A DNA stretch of 6,525 nucleotides from Candidatus Martarchaeota archaeon (GCA_023474155.1 JAMCYJ010000008.1:1-6525), one strand, 5' to 3'. Counted from the first letter of the stretch, positions 1-6,186 are shown. Numbers and translations: made by a program. Notes: generated by a model not told the origin, from the sequence alone.

Positions 1-1
1 A

Positions 2-148
2 TTCGGAAAAAATTATCTCGAGGCGGAGGAAAAAATAAAGCATGCGGTAAGCGGTGCAAAGGAACGGCTTAAAAACGGAATATTCGAAATCGAAAAAGAA
101 AAGCTCAAAAAGCAAAAAGAAAACATAATAGATGAATTAAATGATTGA
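2..148 (+). CDS. C-terminal end of an unidentified protein (possibly aIF2 alpha)
   Basis: This is the last 48 codons of a gene that begins left of the window; the frame is open from base 2 and stops at TGA 146-148. The visible tail is very rich in Lys and Glu and looks like one long amphipathic helix. Its first part (GKNYLEAEEKIKHAV) resembles the last domain of archaeal initiation factor 2 alpha, where a 'DYK-x-AE-x2-L' helix lies near the C terminus, and aIF2 alpha genes are often found near PAC2-family genes in archaea. That identity is an inference from a short, low-complexity stretch, and another charged C-terminal helix would look much the same. The stop overlaps the PAC2 start by 8 bp, so the two are very probably co-transcribed and translationally coupled. 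Confidence 0.6.
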   Translation, partial: FGKNYLEAEEKIKHAVSGAKERLKNGIFEIEKEKLKKQKENIIDELND

Positions 149-923
149 CTTTGCGAATACAACAATTATAAAATCCTCAAAAAGCAAAATACAGTCAAAA
201 AATGCAGTATTTATTGTCGGCCTGCCCGGCCTTGGCAGCATCGGCTCGATAGTTGTCGATCTGCTCATAAAGCAGTTCAAGGGAGTCCCAATCGCAACAA
301 TATACTCTAATAAGTTCCCGCCGCACGTTCTCATGCTCGAAAATGGGGAGGTGAGATTTTTGAACAATACCTTCTATCTTATAAAAGGGCCGAATAAAAA
401 AAATGACCTCGTCCTGCTCGCGGGAGACACTCAGGCAATGACTCCGGAAGGCCAGTACGAGATAAATGCAAAGATAATAAATTTTTTCAAGAATGAAATA
501 AATGGCAAATTTATGCTGGCTATAGGGGGCTATGCGCAGCAGGAAAACGAAATAAAGTCGCCAAGAGTTTTCGGAAACGTGACAGATAAAAAGCTTATAG
601 AGCGGTTTAAGAATTATGACATCAAGTTTAATCAGACCCGAGGCCTGATCTATGGCTCGCTCGGGTTGTTAATGGCAATGGCCAAATCCGACAATCTCGA
701 AGGCCTCTGTCTTATGGGGGAGGTACAAAACATGGAGCTGGATCCGAATGCGGTCAAGTCTGTCGTTGCTGTTTTAAATAAGCTTTTAGGCATAACAATA
801 AATACGAAAGACATCGACGAGCTGATAAAGACGATGGACAAAACAAATGCAAAACTGCTCCAGGATTTGAACATGCCCGGCGCATTAAATAATGAAGAAT
901 CGCAGCCATCATATATTAGATAA
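141..923 (+). CDS. PAC2-family proteasome assembly chaperone homologue (COG2047, PbaA/PbaB-like)
   Basis: The 260-aa soluble protein belongs to the PAC2 family. The hallmark glycine-rich loop GLPGLGSIGSIVVDLLI lies at about residues 27-43, followed by the family's alternating strands and helices (IKGPNKKNDLVLLAGDTQ at about 82-99, FMLAIGGYA at about 124-132, and the GLIYGSLGLLMAMA segment). Characterised archaeal relatives (PbaA, PbaB) bind 20S proteasome alpha rings, and PbaB has been described as a proteasome activator, so a role in proteasome assembly or activation is likely; which paralogue type this is cannot be told. After the core, a polar tail of about 20 residues ends in PSYIR. ATG at 141 is the natural start: it overlaps the upstream gene by 8 bp, and only a weak GATGA precedes it. 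DUF92 follows 20 bp downstream in what looks like one operon. The length is normal for the family. Confidence 0.88.
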   Translation: MIDFANTTIIKSSKSKIQSKNAVFIVGLPGLGSIGSIVVDLLIKQFKGVPIATIYSNKFPPHVLMLENGEVRFLNNTFYLIKGPNKKNDLVLLAGDTQAMTPEGQYEINAKIINFFKNEINGKFMLAIGGYAQQENEIKSPRVFGNVTDKKLIERFKNYDIKFNQTRGLIYGSLGLLMAMAKSDNLEGLCLMGEVQNMELDPNAVKSVVAVLNKLLGITINTKDIDELIKTMDKTNAKLLQDLNMPGALNNEESQPSYIR

Positions 924-943
924 ATATTTTGCATTCTGGTTTT

Positions 944-1651
944 ATGGCTGTAAAAACCCTGTTGACGCTGGATTTCAAAGGCGCGATTGCCGCGCTTTTG
1001 CTCGGCGTCGGGCTTTTTGCGTTCGGAAGCAGATCTGGCAACTATATTCTCTCCGTGTTCTTTGTTTTGTCGATGCTCCTATTTCTGTTGCTCTCTGCAA
1101 TCGCAACAAAAATAGGCACGGGATACAAAAAAAACCTCAATCTTTATGAATACAAAAGAGGCGTAAAAAATGTGCTGTCCAACGGCATGGCGCCGTTCGC
1201 GATTGCCGCGCTATTCTACCTTTCCGGCTCTTTTTTGTTTGTTATAGGCTTTTCGTCTGCCGTGGCCGCGATAGCAGCAGACAAGTTTAGCAGCGAGATA
1301 GGAGTTTTAAACGGCAGGCCAAGCCTCATTTTCGGCATGAAAAAAGTAAAAAAAGGCACATCCGGAGGGATAAGCCCCCTCGGGCTCGCCGCTGGGCTCG
1401 CAGCATCCATTGCCATAATGGCATTTTCAATATTTTATTTTTATTTTGCGCTCTCCGCCGAGGGTGCGAAGATATTTGCTTTCGCGGCTCTGGCAATTTT
1501 AATATCCGGATTTAGCGGTACCATAATAGACTCCGTGTTCGGGTATTTCGAAAACAAAGGGATAGGCACCAAGCATACGACAAACTTCATCGCCAGCCTG
1601 CTCGCGGGGTTTATAGGGATAATTCTATTTTTGGTGTTCTTGCTACTTTAA
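944..1651 (+). CDS. DUF92 / COG1836 integral membrane protein
   Basis: The 235-aa, very hydrophobic protein has about six membrane segments. Family hallmarks are visible in order: a basic cytoplasmic stretch with KRGVKNVLSNG, then AAIAADKFSSEIGVL, then KKGTSGGISPLGLAAGLAA, then DSVFGYFENKG and a C-terminal helix. These match DUF92, the family of TMEM19 and of plant VTE6, a phytyl-phosphate kinase of prenyl salvage. Polyprenyl-phosphate phosphorylation is therefore a reasonable guess for this archaeal member, but the sequence does not prove it. I chose ATG 944, which gives MAVKTLLTLDFKG, the usual family N terminus ('TLD..GA'). A TTG at 929 would add five residues without better ribosome-binding evidence. 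The start lies 20 bp after the PAC2 stop, consistent with an operon, and no promoter is visible between them. Confidence 0.85.
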   Translation: MAVKTLLTLDFKGAIAALLLGVGLFAFGSRSGNYILSVFFVLSMLLFLLLSAIATKIGTGYKKNLNLYEYKRGVKNVLSNGMAPFAIAALFYLSGSFLFVIGFSSAVAAIAADKFSSEIGVLNGRPSLIFGMKKVKKGTSGGISPLGLAAGLAASIAIMAFSIFYFYFALSAEGAKIFAFAALAILISGFSGTIIDSVFGYFENKGIGTKHTTNFIASLLAGFIGIILFLVFLLL

Positions 1652-1723
1652 TTTCCGCCAGTCCTACATTTGCCTCCTCTCGGGCTCGCCAGGGATATTC
1701 TAAAACACCTTCATTTTTGCATT

Positions 1724-1756
1724 AAGTTTTTAATACTGCGAGTATAATATTATATT
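1724..1756 (+). promoter_or_regulatory. Probable promoter region of the aIF2 gamma gene
   Basis: Two TATA-like stretches lie here, TTTTTAATAC at about 1727-1736 and ATAATATTATAT at about 1744-1755, upstream of aIF2 gamma and after the DUF92 stop. An archaeal start site about 25 bp downstream of either would fall just before or inside the 9-bp repeat block and give a leader of roughly 45-65 nt. Which box is used cannot be decided, since the whole gap is AT-rich. Confidence 0.45.
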
Positions 1757-1760
1757 GGCA

Positions 1761-1790
1761 TTCTAAAAATTCTAAAAATTCTAAAAATTC
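1761..1790 (+). repeat. 9-bp tandem repeat, unit TTCTAAAAA, about 3.3 copies
   Basis: Three perfect copies of TTCTAAAAA (1761-1769, 1770-1778, 1779-1787) are followed by a partial TTC. They lie in the presumed 5' leader of aIF2 gamma, 33 bp before its proposed start. The unit is a multiple of three, so the block also stays open (Ile-Leu-Lys) in the aIF2 gamma frame, but no start codon precedes it and no aIF2 gamma extension of this kind is known to me. Confidence 0.9.
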
Positions 1791-1810
1791 CAACAATAAT
1801 CCAAATTTTC

Positions 1811-1816
1811 GGTGAT
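1811..1816 (+). promoter_or_regulatory. Shine-Dalgarno site GGTGAT fixing the aIF2 gamma start
   Basis: GGTGAT is a six-base match to the archaeal 16S anti-Shine-Dalgarno sequence (sense form GGAGGTGAT). It ends six bases before CTG 1823, a normal spacing, and three bases before ATT 1820, which would be unusually short. With no ATG, GTG or TTG available in frame, it is the main evidence for the start codon. Confidence 0.7.
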
Positions 1817-1822
1817 TATATT

Positions 1823-3034
1823 CTGAAACAAAGTGTTTTAAACATCGGCACGCTCGGGCATATAGACCACGGAAAAACATCCCTAACTAAAGCGCTTACG
1901 CATCAGTGGACCGACAAGCACAGCGAAAGTATAAAAAGAAACATGACGATCAAGCTTGGCTATGCAGATTCTGTTATAAACAAATGCATCGAGTGCGAAG
2001 GGCCGGAAGCCTATACTCTTGAAAGCAAGTGCGAATGCGGAAAGCCCGCAAAAGAACTGATGCGCATATCTATTTTAGATGCGCCTGGCCACGAAACGCT
2101 GATGGCAACTGCGATAGCGGGATCCAGCGTCATAGACGCGATACTTTTTATAATAGCGGCCAATGAGCCATGTCCCATGCAGCAGACAAAGGAGCATCTG
2201 ATGATAATAAACATACTCGACATAAAAAACGTCATAATAGTGCAGACGAAAGTCGACATAGTCGGCAAGGACAAGGCGATCGCGCACTATAATCAGATAC
2301 TGGATTTTATAAAAGGAAGCACAATAGAAAATGCCCCCATAGTTCCTGTGATGACTAACCAGAACATAAATATAGACGTGCTCATGGAAAAGATAGCTGG
2401 CTTTAAGATTCCTGCGCGCGATCTTGATTCAGATCCGATAATGTATGTGGTAAGGTCATTTGACGTCAACAAACCAGGCACAAAGATAGAGGATTTGTCG
2501 GGCGGCGTACTCGGAGGCGCGATAACAAAGGGCAGATTCAAAACAGGAGAGGAGATAGAGATAAGGCCAGGGATCAAGATCGAAGCCAAGAAAGAAAAGT
2601 CCAAATTTGCGTACAAGTCAATAAAGACGAGGATAACAAAACTTTACAACGGCAACAATGTGCTTGACGAGGCGATTCCAGGGGGCCTGGTCGGAATCTC
2701 GACCCAGATGGATCCCTCGTTTGCAAAAGCAGACAATCTTGTGGGCAATATAGTCGGATTGCCGGGAAAACTGCCAGATATGGTCAATGAAATCAGCATC
2801 ACTTTCTTTAAAATGAAGAGGAACGATATCCAGGACGCACAGCTAAAGGAGAACGAACCTCTGATTCTCGGCGCGGGCACGGCAACGCTTGTAGGGTATG
2901 TAAAAAGCATAAAAAAGCAGCAGGTGCGCATCCAGCTAAAGCATCCTGCATGCATAGAAAAGAACAGCAAAATCGCAATAATGCAGAACATAGGTCAAAG
3001 ATGGAGGTTGGTTGGCCATGGGACTTTAGCTTAG
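1823..3034 (+). CDS. eif2g: Translation initiation factor aIF2, gamma subunit, with a non-AUG (CTG) start
   Basis: GTPase subunit of the aIF2 heterotrimer, which carries Met-initiator tRNA to the small ribosomal subunit. The 403-aa product (relatives are about 410-415) begins KQSVLNIGTLGHIDHGKTSL with the P-loop at residues 12-19. Switch I reads KRNMTIKLGYAD (38-49), a zinc knuckle follows at C55, C58, C70 and C72, G3 is DAPGHE (86-91) and G4 is TKVD (142-145). Two beta-barrel domains follow (VVRSFDVNKPGT...GGVLGGAITKG, then LILGAGTATLVGYVKSI...RWRLVGHGTLA). The frame is open back to TAA 1745-1747, but its first ATG is at 1943, inside switch I, so an ATG start would delete the P-loop. CTG 1823, six bases after GGTGAT, fits the family N terminus; ATT 1820 is the alternative. 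Oddities: switch I has N40 where G is usual, G4 has T for N, the G5 SA is replaced by MT (177-178), and the knuckle's second pair is C-x-C instead of C-x2-C. Confidence 0.93.
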   Translation: MKQSVLNIGTLGHIDHGKTSLTKALTHQWTDKHSESIKRNMTIKLGYADSVINKCIECEGPEAYTLESKCECGKPAKELMRISILDAPGHETLMATAIAGSSVIDAILFIIAANEPCPMQQTKEHLMIINILDIKNVIIVQTKVDIVGKDKAIAHYNQILDFIKGSTIENAPIVPVMTNQNINIDVLMEKIAGFKIPARDLDSDPIMYVVRSFDVNKPGTKIEDLSGGVLGGAITKGRFKTGEEIEIRPGIKIEAKKEKSKFAYKSIKTRITKLYNGNNVLDEAIPGGLVGISTQMDPSFAKADNLVGNIVGLPGKLPDMVNEISITFFKMKRNDIQDAQLKENEPLILGAGTATLVGYVKSIKKQQVRIQLKHPACIEKNSKIAIMQNIGQRWRLVGHGTLA

Positions 3035-3041
3035 CATGAGG

Positions 3042-3053
3042 TTTCTTTTTTCC
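3042..3053 (+). terminator. T-rich terminator candidate after aIF2 gamma
   Basis: TTTCTTTTTT lies 7 bp after the aIF2 gamma stop, in the 31-bp gap between the converging genes. Archaeal termination commonly uses such U-tracts without a hairpin. No equivalent A-run on this strand serves the gene arriving from the right. Confidence 0.5.
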
Positions 3054-3065
3054 GAATTTATTAGT

Positions 3066-3626
3066 TTATTCTTTTCTCAAAAAGGGAACATAGCGATATT
3101 CAAAGACCCCTGCCCTAGATATCTTCGGCTGCGCGTCGTTTATTTTTACTATCCAGTCTCCGCCGTGGCCGTATTCCCCGCCGCATTTAAACGGCTCGTT
3201 TATTTGCAGGGCATATGTCCTGTTTTCAAGCAGAAACTCATTTTTTATGCAATAAAGCCCTCTCGGGAGCAGGAGTTTTATAATGCTTGTTTTAACATCT
3301 GGAAGATCCTCGACAGTTTCTTCGATTCTCCTGTCATTCTCAAGGTAAAGAATCCTGTACTTTTCAAGGAACTTGTCCGTGCTGAGCGAAAAATAAATTT
3401 CGCCATTCAGATTTGAGAGAAGGCAGTCCCCCTTTTTGTAGTGTTTGATTCCCGCAGCCGCGCCCGATTTTATGCTGTACTCTCCAGCGCTATCAGCAAT
3501 TGCAAACCTTCTCATGCTGGCTATATCCAGGACTTTCGATGCCTTATAGTATTTGCCAAGATCAATGCCACTTAAGTCCATGCCTGCGAAAAATGCCCCT
3601 GCCTTATATTTTGTTGCGATTTCCAT
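3066..3626 (-). CDS. Unrecognised 186-aa protein with two similar halves (PGDYG-like repeats)
   Basis: I do not recognise an assigned function. The protein is soluble-looking, with no signal peptide and no membrane segment. Two stretches share one pattern, 'GD-x-(hydrophobic)2-...-F-x2-Y': KKGDCLLSNLNGEIYF...DKFLEKYRIL in the first half and HGGDWIVKINDAQPKI...GVFEYRYVPF at the C terminus. The pattern recalls small phage and bacterial proteins with a 'PGDWIV..GE.Y....IF..TY' motif, so a tandem of two such domains is plausible; their molecular role is not known to me. ATG 3626 is preceded by GGGAG four bases upstream. A TATA box at about 3709-3702 and a perfect palindrome between it and the start suggest a separately controlled single gene. 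It ends 31 bp from the oppositely oriented aIF2 gamma. The + strand reading frame at 3036-3416 is its shadow. Confidence 0.75.
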   Translation of the reverse strand: MEIATKYKAGAFFAGMDLSGIDLGKYYKASKVLDIASMRRFAIADSAGEYSIKSGAAAGIKHYKKGDCLLSNLNGEIYFSLSTDKFLEKYRILYLENDRRIEETVEDLPDVKTSIIKLLLPRGLYCIKNEFLLENRTYALQINEPFKCGGEYGHGGDWIVKINDAQPKISRAGVFEYRYVPFLRKE

Positions 3627-3674
3627 GTGTCTCCCATCGGTGTGCGTTTGCAGCGTCTCCGCGTTTAATTGTTT

Positions 3675-3689
3675 AACTAATAATTAGTT
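3675..3689. promoter_or_regulatory. Perfect palindrome AACTAAT-A-ATTAGTT, candidate operator
   Basis: Seven-base arms (3675-3681 and 3683-3689) flank a single base. On the - strand the site begins about 13 bp past the TATA-like box and is centred about 24 bp past it, at the expected start of transcription of the 186-aa gene. There a bound repressor would block the polymerase. No regulator gene is visible nearby. The arms are AT-rich, so chance is possible. Confidence 0.45.
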
Positions 3690-3701
3690 GGGCCGTCATG
3701 A

Positions 3702-3717
3702 TATTTATATTTTAGTT
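3702..3717 (-). promoter_or_regulatory. Promoter (BRE/TATA) of the 186-aa gene
   Basis: On the - strand this reads AAACTAAAATATAAAT: a purine-rich BRE-like stretch followed by a TATAAATA box (3709-3702). Transcription would begin near 3680, about 55 bp before ATG 3626. The rest of the 209-bp gap up to the GatD stop holds only short inverted repeats (TTCGCGAA at 3742-3749; TTTGC/GCAAA at 3803-3818) without a T-run for the GatD transcript. Confidence 0.55.
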
Positions 3718-3835
3718 TTGCTTGTCGCGCCCGAGGAATTATTCGCGAAATAAGAATAAGCAGAATGTTTGCATTTATGCTTTTTTGGCTTTTTAACGCG
3801 AGTTTGCGCTTCTGCAAATACAGATCCGCGCCATG

Positions 3836-5161
3836 CTATTCCTCAAACTCTGTGCGTGCTTTTATCTCGCCGGCAAGATTCTGATTCAGCATTTTCCTTG
3901 CCTCGTCTTTTTTGAAGTTTCCAAGCAGCCAGCCTAATTTCACATAAGCTGTTTCAGGCGTCATATCCTCGCAATAAACAACGCCGAGCCCGCTCAAAAT
4001 CCTAAGGTTTCTGTAAACATATGGGTTTGTCCTTCCGAATATGCATTGGGATGTCATTCCTACAATTATCCCTGCGTCTATTGCCCTCTTTATGCTTTCT
4101 GTCCACCTTAACTCTTCATGGCTGCCGGATACAGGGGCGTGGCCCAATCCCGTGCCTTCAATAATAATGCCTGCATATTTTTTTTCTATATAAAAGTCTA
4201 TTATGCTTGGGTCCGAATTCGGATAAACTTTAACAAGTGCCACCTTGCCCTCAAATTCCAGCCGGGGTTTTATCTGCCCCCCTATGCTGCGCCTTTTTTT
4301 GTAGCCGTTTGTAATTTCTATATCTCCGCTTTGCGAAACGAGCGCCATAGGCTTGTCATTAACCGCTGCAAACGCATCCCGTCTTGAAGTATGCATTTTC
4401 CTTGCCTTTGTGCCGCGTATGAATGCACAGAAATCGTCATTCGAGGAATTATGCATGCATATTCCGACTTCCGCGATATCTGATTTTGATGCGATATGCG
4501 TAGCGCAGACAAGGTTCATGAATGCATCGCTCGAACCTCTGTCGCTGCTGCGCTGCGATCCTGTAAGTACGACTGGAATAGGCACATCGCCGAGCATGAA
4601 ACTCAATGCGCTTGCGGTGTAATGCATGGTATCTGTCCCATGGGTTATGACAATGCCCCTCAAGTCCTTGTTGTTTGTTATAAGCTCTGAAATTCTAACC
4701 GCAATCTTCTGCCATTCCGTATAAGTCATATCCTCGCTTGCTATGCTGAAAAGATTTTCAACTTTTATATTTGCAATCAGGGAAAGCTCAGGAACTTCAT
4801 GCAGCAGTTCTTCAGGCTTAATGAGCATGTAAACTCCGCCTGTTTTATAGTCCACCTTGCTGCCGATTGTCCCGCCAGTATAAATAAGGGCTATATCAGG
4901 AAGCCCAGCGACTTCTGAAATACCCTCCCCTGAAAATTCAAATCTAAAATCCGCCCCCCTTATTTTTTTGATTTTGGTTTCAGGCCTGAATTCAATGCCA
5001 ATGTTATATCCATTTTTTAATTTGATGACAAGAATGCAGCTGTCGCTCGAGTCAGGCTTTGGCATAATCTCCCCTGTTATTCCGTCGGGTTCGATTTTAA
5101 CCAAGTCTCCCGGCATTATTTTGTTTTCTGATAGTATCTCATCTATTTTTTTGCTGTACAT
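3836..5161 (-). CDS. gatD: Glutamyl-tRNA(Gln) amidotransferase subunit D
   Basis: GatD is the glutaminase half of archaeal GatDE, which releases ammonia from Gln or Asn to convert Glu-tRNA(Gln) into Gln-tRNA(Gln) in the cytoplasm. The 441-aa product has full family length. An N-terminal beta domain of about 75 residues (MPGDLVKIEPDGITGEI) precedes a type-I asparaginase-like domain. The asparaginase core shows IYTGGTIGS (T98), THGTDTMHYTASALSF (T176, D177) and RGTKARKMHTSRRDAF (K255), the expected catalytic Thr, Thr, Asp and Lys. GSQRSSDRGSSDAF, and GTGLGHAP near the C-terminal half, are also typical and distinguish it from plain asparaginases. ATG 5161 lies 20 bp after the MBL nuclease stop with no promoter between, so the two form an operon; no strong Shine-Dalgarno site is seen. 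The partner gatE is not in the window. Nothing looks broken. Confidence 0.95.
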   Translation of the reverse strand: MYSKKIDEILSENKIMPGDLVKIEPDGITGEIMPKPDSSDSCILVIKLKNGYNIGIEFRPETKIKKIRGADFRFEFSGEGISEVAGLPDIALIYTGGTIGSKVDYKTGGVYMLIKPEELLHEVPELSLIANIKVENLFSIASEDMTYTEWQKIAVRISELITNNKDLRGIVITHGTDTMHYTASALSFMLGDVPIPVVLTGSQRSSDRGSSDAFMNLVCATHIASKSDIAEVGICMHNSSNDDFCAFIRGTKARKMHTSRRDAFAAVNDKPMALVSQSGDIEITNGYKKRRSIGGQIKPRLEFEGKVALVKVYPNSDPSIIDFYIEKKYAGIIIEGTGLGHAPVSGSHEELRWTESIKRAIDAGIIVGMTSQCIFGRTNPYVYRNLRILSGLGVVYCEDMTPETAYVKLGWLLGNFKKDEARKMLNQNLAGEIKARTEFEE

Positions 5162-5181
5162 AAAATCATATGCAGTTTAAA

Positions 5182-6144
5182 TTATTTAAATTTAGCAAAT
5201 TCGCTAGATTCGAACGGCGAGGCATTGTAACCAAGTTTTGCAAGATTTTTCGCAAATATCCCTTTGTTAGCGCCGTAAGTAAATATTTTTTTCGGAGCGA
5301 CCATTTCAATATACTTTATGCTCTGTTCAAAATCCGCATGGTTACTAAGTTCGAACACGGCATCGGAATTAAATTCTATTGTTTTTACAAGCCCGCTCGC
5401 AACTGCGGTATACGCCCTTTTTTTATATGCCTTTGCGAGTTCTGTTTTAAGGCTGCTCAGCCTGCCCAATTCAACAATGCCGACAAAGTTGCCATCCATT
5501 ATTTCATTATAATTAGAATCCTCCTCATAAACAGAAACATAGCTTAAGTCCTCCCCGAAACTTTTATAAACTCTATTCATCGCGCACGTCTGCTTGTTAA
5601 CCGCAGGAACAATCCCTATTTCATTCAATATCCTTATAATGTCCTGCGCCCTGCCAAGGGAATAGGATCCGAAAAATACATTTCCTGTTTCAATCTTTTC
5701 AAGAACCCAGTCCTGTATTTTTTTCTTTGTCATGTCTTTTTCCTCAAATTTTATTCTCGGATCGGGGTATGTCGAGTCGATTATAAGTATGTCGGCATTT
5801 TTTATTTCGATGCGCCTGCCTATAAACGGCCTCTGCATCTGAAAGTCCCCAGAATACAGGACAGACAGGTTTTTTTGTCCGTCGTAGTAAAATAGCTGCG
5901 ACGCGCCAAGTATATGCCCCGAATTCAAAAGCTCAATGCCTAATTCTGAAAAATCTATGTGCGCATTAAGCTTTTTTGCTTGGATCCTGGCCATGATTAA
6001 TTCCATAGTCTGGTTGCTTGAAATTATATTTTTTGACGACGCCAATGCTGACATGTGGTCAGTATGGGCATGTGAAATGAAATCTATTGTTGCCCCATTT
6101 TCTTTTTTATCAAGGGATATTATTTCATTATTTACTGCAATCAT
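5182..6144 (-). CDS. Metallo-beta-lactamase-fold RNA-processing exonuclease (COG1236-like)
   Basis: A predicted zinc-dependent nuclease of the MBL/beta-CASP group (YSH1/CPSF-73 relatives and the short COG1236 exonucleases). Of its 320 residues, the MBL metal site is visible as SHAHTDH (H25, H27, D29, H30), GHILGAS (H77), SGDF (D100) and SNHAD (H269). A beta-CASP-like insert lies between, starting at IIDSTYPDP (about 122-130) and running through GSYSLGRAQDI. The segment after SNHAD reads IFTYGANKGIFAKNL, where relatives often have a His-Gly pair; here it is Tyr-Gly, so one motif C residue may differ. Short length and no KH domains separate it from the larger archaeal aCPSF1. ATG 6144 has GAGGT six bases upstream and a TTTATATA box further out. 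It heads a two-gene operon with gatD. The substrate (RNA or DNA ends) cannot be read from the sequence. Confidence 0.88.
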   Translation of the reverse strand: MIAVNNEIISLDKKENGATIDFISHAHTDHMSALASSKNIISSNQTMELIMARIQAKKLNAHIDFSELGIELLNSGHILGASQLFYYDGQKNLSVLYSGDFQMQRPFIGRRIEIKNADILIIDSTYPDPRIKFEEKDMTKKKIQDWVLEKIETGNVFFGSYSLGRAQDIIRILNEIGIVPAVNKQTCAMNRVYKSFGEDLSYVSVYEEDSNYNEIMDGNFVGIVELGRLSSLKTELAKAYKKRAYTAVASGLVKTIEFNSDAVFELSNHADFEQSIKYIEMVAPKKIFTYGANKGIFAKNLAKLGYNASPFESSEFAKFK

Positions 6145-6150
6145 TCTATT

Positions 6151-6155
6151 ACCTC
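6151..6155 (-). promoter_or_regulatory. Shine-Dalgarno site GAGGT of the MBL nuclease gene
   Basis: GAGGT on the - strand ends six bases before ATG 6144. It shows that this genome uses Shine-Dalgarno sites at 6-nt spacing, the same spacing proposed for the CTG start of aIF2 gamma. Confidence 0.65.
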
Positions 6156-6186
6156 GCCTCTGCGGATCGGTGCAGCAGATAGCCGA

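Noticed and set aside
929..943. TTG start adding five residues to the DUF92 protein
   Set aside because: No Shine-Dalgarno site favours it, and the ATG at 944 matches the usual family N terminus.
892..1149. 85-aa + strand frame bridging PAC2 and DUF92
   Set aside because: It overlaps both well-supported genes in another frame and has an Arg/Cys-rich shadow composition.
1379..1690. 12-bp sequence CTCGGGCTCGCC occurring at 1379-1390 and again at 1679-1690
   Set aside because: The first copy is explained by coding for the conserved DUF92 loop. The flanks are only loosely similar, and two short GC-rich copies are not enough to call a mobile or regulatory repeat.
1812..1826. Tiny GTG...TGA frame (four codons) overlapping the CTG start of aIF2 gamma
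   Set aside because: The GTG lies inside the Shine-Dalgarno site itself and has none of its own. A real leader peptide is unlikely.
3036..3416. 126-aa + strand reading frame directly after aIF2 gamma
   Set aside because: It is fully antisense to the 186-aa gene, which has its own promoter, ribosome site and internal repeat pattern. The frame's protein shows no family resemblance.
4118..4690. Several + strand frames of 64-89 codons
   Set aside because: All are antisense shadows of the strongly conserved gatD gene.
5207..5215. GATTCGAAC resembling a tRNA T-loop
   Set aside because: It lies inside the nuclease coding region near its C terminus. No acceptor stem, anticodon arm or D-loop surrounds it.
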